In this document: positions 46,361-55,249 of the stretch, one piece after another | How the letters are laid out: the number at the start of each line of letters is the position of its first letter | Position numbering within the stretch: the first letter of the stretch is position 1 | From: Streptomyces sp. AC512_CC834 | Lineage (GTDB): Bacteria > Actinomycetota > Actinomycetes > Streptomycetales > Streptomycetaceae | NCBI RefSeq assembly: GCF_019049325.1 | Contig: NZ_JAGMUO010000097.1 | Location: forward strand, 889,882-953,881 | Direction: 5' to 3' | Length of the DNA stretch: 64,000 bases | Notes under the pieces: generated by a model | What the model was told of the DNA's origin: nothing | What the model saw: the letters and a program-made list of their open reading frames with translations, nothing else | Database searches by the model: none | Program-made: the position numbers and the translations under genes

Positions 46361-47542
46361 GGCCGTCCGCTCCCCCAGCGCGCGGTCCAGGTCGGCCCAG
46401 AGGTCGTCGACGTCCTCGAGGCCGACCGACAGCCTCAGCAGCCGGTCGCCGACCCCGGCGCCCCTGCGGTCGGCGGCGTCCACGATGCGGTGGCTGATGG
46501 ACGCCGGGTGCTGGATGAGCGTGTCGACGCTGCCGAGGCTCACCGCCGGGGTGATCAGCCGGACGCCGCCGATGACCTCGTGCGGATCGCCGTGGACCTC
46601 GAAGGAGACCATCGCGCCACCGATGCGCGGATAGTGGACGCGGGCCACCCGCGGGTCGGCGGCGAGGCGGCCGGCGAGTTCCGCGGCGTTCGCGGAGGCG
46701 GCCCGCACCCGCACGGGCAGGGTGGACAGCCCGCGCAGCAGGAGGTAGCCGGCCAGCGGGTGCAGTACGCCGCCCGTCGCGAAGCGGACCTGCCGCAGCC
46801 GTCCCGCGAACTCCTCGTCGCAGGCCACCACCCCGGCCAGCACGTCCCCGTGCCCGCCGAGGTACTTGGTGGCACTGTGCAGGACCAGCCGGGCCCCGTG
46901 TTCGGCGGGGCGCTGGAGCACGGGTGTGGCGAAGGTGTTGTCCACGAGCAGCGGCACGGATCCGCAGGCGTGGGCGACGGCCCGCAGGTCGACCTCGGCC
47001 AGCGTGGGGTTGGCCGGTGACTCCACGAGCACCAGCCCGGTGTCGGGGCGCAGCGCGTCCGCGACGCCCGCCGGGTCGGTCCAGGTGACCTCGGAGCCGA
47101 GCAGCCCGGCGGTCAGCAGGTGGTCGCTGCAGCCGTACAGCGGCCGTACGGCGACGACGTGCCGCAGCCCCATGGAGCCGCGGACCAGCAGGACGGCGCT
47201 CAGCGCGGCCATCCCGCTGGCGAAGGCGACGGCGGCCTCGGTCCCCTCCAGCCGGGCCAGGGCCGTCTCGAAGCGGGCGACGGTCGGGTTGCCGAGGCGG
47301 CCGTAGACGGGCGGTCCCTCCGGCTCGGCGCCGGTGGCGGCGAACGCGTCGATGCGGGCGGCCTCACCTCTGCTGTCGTACGACGGGTAGGTCGTCGACA
47401 GGTCGATGGGCGGGGCGTGCAGTCCCAGGGCGGCGAGGTCGTCGCGGCCGGCGTGCACGGCTTCGGTGGCCAGTGCCCTGCCCGTGGGTGCGGTGGGGGG
47501 TACGTCGTCGGACGGTGACGTGTGCGTGCGCGCTGAGTCCAT
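46316..47542 (-). CDS. Trans-sulfuration family PLP enzyme (cystathionine gamma-synthase/lyase type)
   Basis: A 408-residue enzyme. PPIDLSTTYPSYDSRGEA, VYGRLGNPTVARFETALARL, the PLP-phosphate region FASGMAALSAVLL, VESPANPTLAEVDL, DNTFATPVLQRP and the PLP-Lys in LHSATKYLGGHGDVL are all present. The family includes cystathionine gamma-lyase, synthase and methionine gamma-lyase; the exact reaction cannot be decided. The C-terminal residues (REALSRVE) come from a sequence repeated downstream. Divergent from an Lrp-type regulator at 47602, which probably controls it. Confidence 0.88.
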   Translation of the reverse strand: MDSARTHTSPSDDVPPTAPTGRALATEAVHAGRDDLAALGLHAPPIDLSTTYPSYDSRGEAARIDAFAATGAEPEGPPVYGRLGNPTVARFETALARLEGTEAAVAFASGMAALSAVLLVRGSMGLRHVVAVRPLYGCSDHLLTAGLLGSEVTWTDPAGVADALRPDTGLVLVESPANPTLAEVDLRAVAHACGSVPLLVDNTFATPVLQRPAEHGARLVLHSATKYLGGHGDVLAGVVACDEEFAGRLRQVRFATGGVLHPLAGYLLLRGLSTLPVRVRAASANAAELAGRLAADPRVARVHYPRIGGAMVSFEVHGDPHEVIGGVRLITPAVSLGSVDTLIQHPASISHRIVDAADRRGAGVGDRLLRLSVGLEDVDDLWADLDRALGERTASDAIPQREALSRVE

Positions 47543-47601
47543 GCCCGAAGGGTGAACACCGGCCGGGTCGGTGGGGTCGTACGCCGTGCTACGTTCGGGC
47601 C

Positions 47602-48093
47602 ATGGCCGATTCCGTCGTACTGGATCCGGTGGATCTCCATTTGCTGCGGCTGCTGCAGAACGACGCCCGGATCACCTACCGCGATCTCGCCGCGCAGGTC
47701 GGCGTCGCCCCCTCGACCTGTCTGGACCGGGTGTCCCGGCTGCGGCGGGCCGGGGTGATCCTCGGCCATCGGCTGGAACTGGACCCGGCGAAGCTGGGGC
47801 GCGGTCTCCAGGCGCTGCTGTCGGTGCAGGTGCGGCCGCACCGGCGGGAGCTGGTCGGCCCGTTCGTGGACCGGATCCGGGCGCTGCCCGAGTCGCTCAC
47901 CGTCTTCCACCTCACCGGCCCGGACGACTACCTCGTGCATGTCGCGGTCGCGGACATGACGGATCTGCAGCGGCTGGTCCTGGACGAGTTCACGTCCCGG
48001 CGGGAGGTGGCCCGCGTCGAGACCCGGCTGATCTTCCAGCGGTGGGAGTGCGGGCCGCTGCTGCCGCCGACCGGGTCCGCGGCCACGCCCTGA
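47602..48093 (+). CDS. Lrp/AsnC-family transcriptional regulator
   Basis: A 163-residue protein from ATG 47602. The HTH is LDPVDLHLLRLLQNDARITY then RDLAAQVGVAPSTCLDRVSR. The RAM effector domain is ALLSVQVRPHRRELVGPFVD then LTGPDDYLVHVAVADMTDLQ. Such regulators sense amino acids and commonly control the divergent gene; here that is the trans-sulfuration enzyme starting 60 bases away. Confidence 0.92.
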   Translation: MADSVVLDPVDLHLLRLLQNDARITYRDLAAQVGVAPSTCLDRVSRLRRAGVILGHRLELDPAKLGRGLQALLSVQVRPHRRELVGPFVDRIRALPESLTVFHLTGPDDYLVHVAVADMTDLQRLVLDEFTSRREVARVETRLIFQRWECGPLLPPTGSAATP

Positions 48094-48171
48094 GCGAAAT
48101 CTGGCCGCACCCGCGCCCCGGCCCGGTCCACCGGGCTGACGCGGCACCGGTATCCGTATGAGGATGTTCGC

Positions 48172-49860
48172 ATGTCAGAGACCAAGAGCCCGCTGCCCCG
48201 CGAGGTCGCCGACGCCTATGTCGACGATCTCATCGCCCTCGACCCGGTCACCGGTACCTATCTCGGTGTCGCCGAGAGTTCCAGCCGCCTGCCCGACTTC
48301 TCGCCCGCCGGGCAGGAGGCCCTCGCGGAGCTGGCCCGGACCACCCTGGCCCGGCTGGACGAGGCGGAGCGTCGGCCCGGCGGGGACAGCGACGTGGAGC
48401 GGCGCTGCGCGCGGCTGCTGCGCGAGCGTCTGACGGCCGAACTCGCGGTGCACGAGGCCCAGGAGGGCCTGCGCTCGGTCGGCAACATGGGCACCGTCGC
48501 CCATTCGGTGCGCGAGGTCTTCACGCTCACACCGACGCAGACGGACGAGGACTGGGCACGGATCGCCGAGCGGCTGCGCGCGGTGCCGGGGGCGCTGGCG
48601 GGCTACCGGGAGTCCCTGGCCCTGGGCCTGGAGCGCGAGCTGTACGCGGCGCCGCGCCCGACCGCCACCTTCGTCGAGCAGCTCGGCGAGTGGGCGGACA
48701 CCGGCGAGGGGCGTGGCTGGTTCGAGGACTTCGCCGCCGACGGGCCGGACGCGCTGCGCACGGAGCTGGACGAGGCCGCGCGGGGCGCGAGTGCCGCCGT
48801 GGTGGAGCTGCGGGACTGGATGCGCGACGTGTACGCCCCGGCGATCGAGGGCGCCCCGGACACGGTGGGCCGGGAGCGCTACGCCCGCTGGTCGCGCTAC
48901 TACAACGGCACGGACCTGGACCTGGACGAGGCGTACGCGTACGGCTGGGCCGAGTACCACCGGCTGCTCGCCGAGATGAAGCAGGAGGCGGAGAAGATCC
49001 TGCCGGGCGCCGACACGCCGTGGGTGGCGCTGGCGCACCTGGACGAGCACGGCCGGCACATCGAGGGCGTCGACGAGGTCCGCGACTGGCTGCAGGGCCT
49101 GATGGACCAGGCGATCGAGCAGTTGGACGGCACGCACTTCGAACTCGCCGAGCGGGTGCGGCGGGTGGAGTCGCGCATCGCCCCGCCCGGCAGCGCGGCG
49201 GCGCCCTACTACACCTCACCGTCGGAGGATTTCTCCCGCCCCGGCCGCACCTGGCTGCCGACGATGGGCCAGACCCGTTTCCCGGTGTACGACCTGGTCT
49301 CGACCTGGTACCACGAGGGCGTCCCCGGCCACCACCTCCAGCTCGCCCAGTGGACGCACGTCGCGGAGAGCCTCTCCCGCTACCAGGCGTCCGTGGGCAT
49401 GGTCAGCGCCAACGCCGAGGGCTGGGCGCTGTACGCGGAGCGGCTGATGGACGAGCTGGGCTTCCTCACGGACGCCGAGCAGCGCCTCGGCTACCTGGAC
49501 GCGCAGATGATGCGGGCCGCCCGCGTCATCGTGGACATCGGCATGCACCTGGAGCTGGAGATCCCGGCGGACTCCCCGTTCCACCCGGGCGAGCGCTGGA
49601 CGCCGAAGCTGGCGCAGGAGTTCTTCGGCGCGCACAGCAGCCGCCCGGCGGACTTCGTGGAGAGCGAGCTGACCCGGTACCTGACGATCCCGGGTCAGGC
49701 GATCGGCTACAAGCTCGGGGAGCGGGCGTGGCTGCTGGGCCGGGAGAAGGCCCGCGAGCGGCACGGCGACGCGTTCGACCCGAAGGCGTGGCACATGGCG
49801 GCGCTCTCGCAGGGTTCGCTGGGCCTGGACGACCTGGTGGACGAGCTGTCGCGGCTGTGA
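48172..49860 (+). CDS. DUF885-family putative metallopeptidase
   Basis: A 562-residue cytoplasmic protein without signal peptide. The DUF885 zinc motif HEGVPGHHLQLA (HExxPGHH) is near residue 382, followed by EGWALYAERLMDELGF, whose Glu is the third ligand. The N-terminal PREVADAYVDDLIALDPVTG and the C-terminal QAIGYKLGERAWLLGREKAR are typical. The family fold resembles M32 carboxypeptidases; a peptidase activity is likely but seldom shown. It is transcribed downstream of the Lrp gene with a 78-base gap. Confidence 0.85.
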   Translation: MSETKSPLPREVADAYVDDLIALDPVTGTYLGVAESSSRLPDFSPAGQEALAELARTTLARLDEAERRPGGDSDVERRCARLLRERLTAELAVHEAQEGLRSVGNMGTVAHSVREVFTLTPTQTDEDWARIAERLRAVPGALAGYRESLALGLERELYAAPRPTATFVEQLGEWADTGEGRGWFEDFAADGPDALRTELDEAARGASAAVVELRDWMRDVYAPAIEGAPDTVGRERYARWSRYYNGTDLDLDEAYAYGWAEYHRLLAEMKQEAEKILPGADTPWVALAHLDEHGRHIEGVDEVRDWLQGLMDQAIEQLDGTHFELAERVRRVESRIAPPGSAAAPYYTSPSEDFSRPGRTWLPTMGQTRFPVYDLVSTWYHEGVPGHHLQLAQWTHVAESLSRYQASVGMVSANAEGWALYAERLMDELGFLTDAEQRLGYLDAQMMRAARVIVDIGMHLELEIPADSPFHPGERWTPKLAQEFFGAHSSRPADFVESELTRYLTIPGQAIGYKLGERAWLLGREKARERHGDAFDPKAWHMAALSQGSLGLDDLVDELSRL

Positions 49861-49903
49861 CGCCCGCTCACCTCACGGCTGTGACACCCGCACACCCCAC
49901 GGC

Positions 49904-50749
49904 TCACCGCCTGAAACCGCCCTCCGAGTCGATCACCTGACCGGTGACCCACTCCGCCTCGTCCGTGGCGAGCCACGCGATGAGGCGGGCGGGGTCGTCG
50001 GGCATGCCCCACCGCCCGCCGGGGAAGCACTCGGCGACTGCCTCGTAGGCGTCGCCGGTCAGGTAACCGGTGTCCACGGGGCCGGGGTTGACCGCGTTCA
50101 CGGTGATCGCGTGCTCGGCGAGGGTCGTCGACAGGGAGCGGGTGACGGATGCCAGCGCGCCCTTCTGGAGCGCGTAGGCGATCTCGCCGGGCATGCCGCC
50201 CGCGATGTCCTGGCCGGAGGTCATCATCACGACCCGGCCGCCGGGTCTGCGGGGCGGCAGTGCGGCGCGGTGCCGGGCGTAGGCCTGGATCAGCAGCAGT
50301 ACGGAGCGGGTGTCGGCCTGCCAGTGCGCGTCGAGCATCGCGGCGTCGATCGTGTCGAGGGTGCCGTCGGAGCCGTTGAGGGCGTGGTTGGCGACGAGGA
50401 CGTCCAGTCGTCCGCCGAGCGCTTCGGCGGCGGTGGCGAGGAGTTCGCCGGGGGCGTCGGGTCGGGTGAGGTCGCCGGGGCCCGCGTGGACGGTGGCGTC
50501 GGGGTCGCCGAGCGCGGCGCGCACGGAGGCGACCACGTCCTCGGGGCGGTCGGCGCCCCAGGGCATGGCGGCGTCGTGCGGGACGTGGTGGTGCAGGTAG
50601 ACGCTCGCCCCGTAGGCGGCGAGCCGCCGGGCCACGGCGTGGCCGATGCCGCCGCGGCGGCTGGCTCCGGTGACGAGGGCGGTACGGCCGCGCAGGGGCA
50701 GCGGGTCGCGGCGCAGATCTTCGGGGGCGGGGTGCGGAAGGGGCGGCAT
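49904..50749 (-). CDS. Short-chain dehydrogenase/reductase
   Basis: A 281-residue protein from ATG 50749. RTALVTGASRRGGIGHAVAR is the Rossmann motif with two extra Gly/Arg residues, VLVANHALNGSDG the NAG-like motif, VVMMTSGQDIAGGMPGEIAY with Ser, and YALQKGA the catalytic Tyr/Lys. NAVNPGPVDTGYLTGDAYEA follows the cofactor loop. It most resembles 3-oxoacyl-ACP reductase-like SDRs. The physiological substrate is unknown. Convergent with the DUF885 gene. Confidence 0.88.
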   Translation of the reverse strand: MPPLPHPAPEDLRRDPLPLRGRTALVTGASRRGGIGHAVARRLAAYGASVYLHHHVPHDAAMPWGADRPEDVVASVRAALGDPDATVHAGPGDLTRPDAPGELLATAAEALGGRLDVLVANHALNGSDGTLDTIDAAMLDAHWQADTRSVLLLIQAYARHRAALPPRRPGGRVVMMTSGQDIAGGMPGEIAYALQKGALASVTRSLSTTLAEHAITVNAVNPGPVDTGYLTGDAYEAVAECFPGGRWGMPDDPARLIAWLATDEAEWVTGQVIDSEGGFRR

Positions 50750-50802
50750 GGGCAACCATGATGGGCGCCGGCCGCGGACCCCGCACTTCAATATCGCGCC
50801 GG

Positions 50803-51321
50803 TTACCGGTCGGCGAGCCGCCGCAGGTGTACGAGGCTCAGCCACGTCTCGGGCCCGGGGCGCACCTCGGCCGCGCGCACCGCGTACCGGCCGGGGTCGA
50901 GCGCGACCCGCACGTGGTCGGCGCGGTCCGAGGCGGCGCCTGGCCAGGCGGCGTCGAACAGGAGCACGGGTCCCGGCACGTGCCAGGACACCTCGGGCTC
51001 CCACTCGGCCGCGTCGAGGGCGGCGGGGACACCGGCCAGCACCTCGTCCTCGGAGTCCGCGGCGCACCAGCGGACGAAGGTGGCGTGGTCGGGGAGGTAG
51101 GCGGTGGAGGCGGGTTCGTCGCCGAGTACCAGGGCGGTGGAGTCGCCGACCGGGAGGAGTCCGACGTAGCCGTCGACCTCGCAGGCCCGGTCGTAGTCGG
51201 AGTCCGTCTCCTCGCCGTCGGCGCCGGTCCAGAACGGCAGGACCGTCTCCGGGACCGCTATGAGCGGGCCGCCGCCCGACTCGACCCACTCCACCGCGCC
51301 CGGCTCCGCGTATCGCACCAT
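50803..51321 (-). CDS. Imm21-like immunity protein (172 aa)
   Basis: From ATG 51321. VEWVESGGGPLIAVPETVLP, FWTGADGEETDSDYDRACEV, TALVLGDEPASTAYLPDHAT and FVRWCAADSEDEVLAGVPAA follow the Imm21 family as I remember it, immunity proteins encoded beside polymorphic toxins. No toxin gene is next to it here, so it is an orphan that may protect against siblings' or neighbours' toxins. It is followed by the SDR gene with a 53-base gap on the same strand. Confidence 0.65.
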   Translation of the reverse strand: MVRYAEPGAVEWVESGGGPLIAVPETVLPFWTGADGEETDSDYDRACEVDGYVGLLPVGDSTALVLGDEPASTAYLPDHATFVRWCAADSEDEVLAGVPAALDAAEWEPEVSWHVPGPVLLFDAAWPGAASDRADHVRVALDPGRYAVRAAEVRPGPETWLSLVHLRRLADR

Positions 51322-51355
51322 GGGCGAGAACCTACACGCCCGTCGGCACCACCTC

Positions 51356-52130
51356 TCACCCGCGTCCACCGGCGCGTTCAGGGAGGGGAGTTCGGTCGCG
51401 CGCACATATCTGCGTCGCCTCACAGGGCGCTGAGGTTGTCCGGCGGTTCTGTTCGCGCCAGGCCCGGGGTGAGATTCCGTAGGCGCGTTTGAACACCTTG
51501 CTGAAGTGGGTCGCGTCCACAAAGCCCCACCTGCGTCCTGTCGCCGCGATGGTCCGCAGCCGTCCGTTCGCCCCGGCCGGCTCCCGCCTGCATTCGGCCA
51601 GGCGGCGGGTACGGATCCAGTCTCCGAGGGTGATTCCCGACCGGGACAGCACCACGTAGAGGTGCCGTACGGAGATGCCGTGGGCGGCGGCTGTCCGCGC
51701 CGCCGACAGCTCCGGATCGGCCAGGTGCTCCCGGATGTACTGCTTGACCCGCAGGCCGAGCGTCGCGTCCAACGGCGCAGTGGCGAGGCCCGCAAGGGGG
51801 TTGTCGGGTCCCAGGGTGACCGTACTGGTGTCCCGCAGCAGGTGGTCCGGGAGCGCGAGTAGCGCGCGGGGGGGAAACGCAGGAAGTGGTGGTCGACTCC
51901 CTCGTCGAAGAGCAGCGTGCAGGGAGAGATCGATTCATAGACGGCCGGCTCCTCGTCCACCCGGGCCAGCCGCTCGGTCCGACGGCGTCGAGCCCTGTGC
52001 GGACGGAGATGTCCTCGGTCGCGGGACGGTGGTCGATGTCGACCGCCACCATGGAGTCCCACACCGCGTGCCGGACCACTTCCTCCCGCTCCCGCGGCGG
52101 TATGAACGCGGTGTCCAGGACCGGACCCAC
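51356..52130 (-). pseudogene. AraC-family regulator gene broken by two frameshifts and an internal deletion
   Basis: Read on the minus strand, GTG 52130 gives LDTAFIPPREREEVVRHAVW in one frame. Near 51980 the frame shifts to LARVDEEPAVYESISPCTLL, FDEGVDHHFLRFPP. At a run of seven G (51871-51877 on the plus strand) it shifts again to give ALPDHLLRDTSTVTLGPDN, then RVKQYIREHLADPELSAART, and the AraC HTH ISVRHLYVVLSRSGITLGDW, then FVDATHFSKVFKRAYGISPR. About 45 residues expected between the sensor and DNA-binding parts are missing. The parent protein belongs to the AraC-binding-like cupin group. Sequencing error could explain the homopolymer shift but not the deletion. Confidence 0.75.
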
Positions 52131-52252
52131 AAGACCCCCCAAGACCCCCCCTCGACACGGATGGTTCCCGCCACCAGTGTGTCGGGGAACCCTCTCGCCG
52201 TGCAACGGCTTCCAAACCGCTCTTGTGGTGTGCTGTGGTGTGGGCAATACAG

Positions 52253-55249
52253 CTAGCCCGTGCCGCGTTGTCGCAGGGTCGAGCCCGAGCGGTCCTTCAC
52301 GACCTCGAGCTGGGCGTGGATCCGCCGCCGCAGGTCGGCGACGTGGCTGACGATGCCGACGCTGCGGTCCCGCTCGCGCAGTGCGTCGAGGACGTCGAGG
52401 ACCTCGTCGAGGGTCTGGTCGTCGAGGCTGCCGAAGCCCTCGTCGATGAAGAGGGTGTCCAGGCGGACGCCACCGGCCTCGTCGGTGACGACGTCGGCGA
52501 GGCCGAGCGCGAGGGCGAGCGAGGCGAAGAAGGTCTCGCCGCCGGACAGCGTGGCCGTGTCGCGCTCGCGGCCGGTCCAGGCGTCGACGACGTGCAGACC
52601 GAGGCCGCTGCGGCCGCGTCCGGTGCGGTCGTCGGAGTGGACGAGGGTGTAGCGGCCGGAGGACATGCGCCCGAGCCGCGCGGTCGCCGCGGCGGCGACC
52701 TGCTCCAGGCGGGCCGCCAGCACGTACGACTCCAGGCGCATCCGGCGTTCGTTGTCCGCCGAGGTACCCGCGGCGAGCGAGGCGAGGCGGGCGACGCGGG
52801 TGTGCTCCTCGCGCAGTGGTGCCAGCCGGCGCACGGAGGTGGTGGCGTGCGCGGAGAGGCGGTCAAGGTCGGTGCAGCGCCGGGTGGCGGCGTCGCGGGC
52901 CGAGGAGGCCTCGCGCAGGCTCCGGCCCGCGTCGGCGGCCGTCCGTTCCGCCGCGGTGGGGTCGGCGGGTGGCCGCGCGGCCGCGGCGGCGGTGTCGGCC
53001 TCGGCGAGGACCGCGCGGACGGCGGCGTCCTCGGACTGCCAGGCGTCGAGCCGCCGTTGCAGCTCTCGGTGGGCGGTGTCGTCGAGCAGTGCGGCGGCCG
53101 CGTCCCCCGGCGTGTCGAAGCCGGCCCGGAAGGCGGCGTCGGCGAGCCGGGCGTCGGCGTCCTTGAGCCGCTGGGCGGTGTCCTCGGCGAGGCGGGCGGT
53201 GTCGGCGGCCTCCGTGAGCAGCGCGGCCCGGTGCTCAAGCTGCGCCGCCCGCGCCGTGACGCTCTCGGCGGTGCCGCGGGCCCGCGTCAACTCCTCCTCC
53301 AGCACGGCCTGTTCACGCTCCAGCCGGTCCCGTCCCGCGACCCGGGAGGCGGACCGGACGGCGGCCTGCTGCTGGGCGGCGACGCGCTGCTCGCGCTCGC
53401 GCTCCGCCCGCCGCAGCTCTTCCTGCGCGGCGTGCAGCCCGGAGGCGATGGCCCGCGTCCGCGCGTACTGCCGCTCGAGTTCCTCGGCCTCCTCGGCCAG
53501 CCGGACGGTGGGCGCGTCCCCGGCCTCCGCCGTGGCGGCGGCGAGCGCCTCGCGTACGGTGCCCAGGCGCCGTTCGGCTTCCGCGCGCCGTTCGTCGGCG
53601 GCCTGGTAGGCGGCGAGGGCGTGCTCCTCCGCCTCGCGGTCGACGTGCCCGGCGACCTTGCGCGCGGGGGCGGGGTGTTCGGTGGCGCCGCACACCGCGC
53701 AGGGCGTGCCGTCGGTGAGGTTCGCGGCGAGTTCGGCGGCGATGCCGTTCAGCCGCTGTTCCTTGAGGTCGAGCCAGTGGGCGCGGGCCTCGACGGCCTG
53801 TTCGGCCGAGGTGAGGGCGAGCCGCTGGGCCTCTTCGGTGTCGGCGGCGTACTGGTCGCGTTGCCGGGCGGCGCCCAGCCGCCGCTGTGCCGGGTCGCGC
53901 TGGACGGTGAGCTGTTCGGTGCGGGTCGCGGCCTCCTGTGCGCAGTCGACGCGGGTCTGGAGTGCGGTGCGGGTGGTCTCCCAGTCGGCGAGCCAGGTCT
54001 CCGCCTCGTGCAGGACGTCCTCGTCGGCGCGTTCCTGGCGGTCGAGGCCGGCGCGCTCCTCGACCAGTTCGGCGAGGCGCCGTTCGGCCCGCCGGGCGGA
54101 CTCGAGGCCGCCCAGTTCCTCCGCGGAGCGTCGGGCCGCGGCGGCGAGCCCCGTGGTGTCCGCGTCGGCGAGGGCCTGTGGCAGCAGGGCACGCGCGCGT
54201 GCCTCCGAGGCCGCCGCCCGCCGGTGTTCGGTGTCGGCGGCGTCCCGCAGCTCCAGTGCGGGTGCCACCGCCTCGGCCTTGCGGCCCCGCTCCATGCGCT
54301 CCCGCTCCGCGCGGTGGGCGTCGGCCCGCTCCGCCAGCCGCGCGGCCCGCTCCTCCGCCTCGGCGAACCGGCGTTGCAGCCGGTCCAGTTCCCGGGCGTC
54401 GGCAAGGTCGCGTTCGGCGCCGGCCTGGGCGGACTCGGTGGCCGTGAGCCGGCAGTCGGCGACGGCTCGCAGCTCGCGGGCGGTGCTGCGGGCGACGGCG
54501 GCGGCGCCGAGGACGGCCTCGGCCAGGCCCGGCTCGCCGGGCGCCAGCTCCGGCAGCTCCATGGCCCGGCCGGCGGCCTGCTGCATCCGGTGGGCGTCGG
54601 CCAGCAGTGTGGCGTCGCCCTCGCGCACCTGGGCCTCGGTCGTACGCCGCCGCTCGGCGAGGCGTTTCTCGACCTCGGCGAAGCGCCGGGTGTCGAAGAG
54701 CCGGCCGAGCAGCTTGCCGCGCGCCTCCGCGTCGGCGCGCAGGAAGCGCGCGAAGTCGCCCTGGGGCAGCAGGACGACCTGGCAGAACTGCTCGCGGCTC
54801 ATGCCGAGGAGCTGTGTGATCTCCTCGCCGATCTCCTGGTGGGAGCGGCTGAGGTCCTTCCAGGCACCGGCCGTCGCGTCGTACTCGCGCAGCCAGGTCT
54901 GGGCCTTGTCGACGGTCGTGCCCTTGCCGCGCAGCTTCGGCCGTTCCCGGGGCGGCTGCCGGGTGATCTCCAGCCGGCGTTCCGCGACGGTGAGTTCGAG
55001 GCGCACCTCGGTGCGGGTGCCGACGTCGGCGTGGTCGCTGCGCAGGGTCATGCCCTGGCCGCCGCCCTGCCGGGCGCCCGGCACCGAGCCGTACAGCGCG
55101 TAGCAGACGGCGTCGAGGACGGAGGTCTTGCCTGCGCCGGTGGGCCCGTGCAGCAGGAAGAGGCCGGCCGCGGACAGGTCGTCGAAGTCGACGCTCTGCG
55201 AGGCGCCGAAGGGTCCGAAGGCGGTGATGTCCAGCCGGTGCAGCCTCAC
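52253..55249 (-). CDS. sbcC: Exonuclease subunit SbcC (SMC-like ATPase)
   Basis: A 998-residue protein from GTG 55249, which overlaps the sbcD stop (GTGA). Walker A is HGPTGAGKTSVLDAVCYAL; two long coiled-coil arms flank the zinc-hook CAVC in DGTPCAVCGATEHPAP; the C-terminal ABC signature is LSGGETFFASLALALG and Walker B LFIDEGFGSLD. With SbcD it forms the Rad50-Mre11-like complex that opens hairpins and processes DNA ends. It is notable next to a window rich in palindromes and tandem repeats, but this complex is general. Confidence 0.95.
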   Translation of the reverse strand: MRLHRLDITAFGPFGASQSVDFDDLSAAGLFLLHGPTGAGKTSVLDAVCYALYGSVPGARQGGGQGMTLRSDHADVGTRTEVRLELTVAERRLEITRQPPRERPKLRGKGTTVDKAQTWLREYDATAGAWKDLSRSHQEIGEEITQLLGMSREQFCQVVLLPQGDFARFLRADAEARGKLLGRLFDTRRFAEVEKRLAERRRTTEAQVREGDATLLADAHRMQQAAGRAMELPELAPGEPGLAEAVLGAAAVARSTARELRAVADCRLTATESAQAGAERDLADARELDRLQRRFAEAEERAARLAERADAHRAERERMERGRKAEAVAPALELRDAADTEHRRAAASEARARALLPQALADADTTGLAAAARRSAEELGGLESARRAERRLAELVEERAGLDRQERADEDVLHEAETWLADWETTRTALQTRVDCAQEAATRTEQLTVQRDPAQRRLGAARQRDQYAADTEEAQRLALTSAEQAVEARAHWLDLKEQRLNGIAAELAANLTDGTPCAVCGATEHPAPARKVAGHVDREAEEHALAAYQAADERRAEAERRLGTVREALAAATAEAGDAPTVRLAEEAEELERQYARTRAIASGLHAAQEELRRAEREREQRVAAQQQAAVRSASRVAGRDRLEREQAVLEEELTRARGTAESVTARAAQLEHRAALLTEAADTARLAEDTAQRLKDADARLADAAFRAGFDTPGDAAAALLDDTAHRELQRRLDAWQSEDAAVRAVLAEADTAAAAARPPADPTAAERTAADAGRSLREASSARDAATRRCTDLDRLSAHATTSVRRLAPLREEHTRVARLASLAAGTSADNERRMRLESYVLAARLEQVAAAATARLGRMSSGRYTLVHSDDRTGRGRSGLGLHVVDAWTGRERDTATLSGGETFFASLALALGLADVVTDEAGGVRLDTLFIDEGFGSLDDQTLDEVLDVLDALRERDRSVGIVSHVADLRRRIHAQLEVVKDRSGSTLRQRGTG

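Noticed and set aside
45591..46634. Plus-strand Arg/Pro-rich open frame
   Set aside because: It crosses the end of the GNAT gene, the repeat gap and the antisense of the PLP enzyme without any protein-like pattern.
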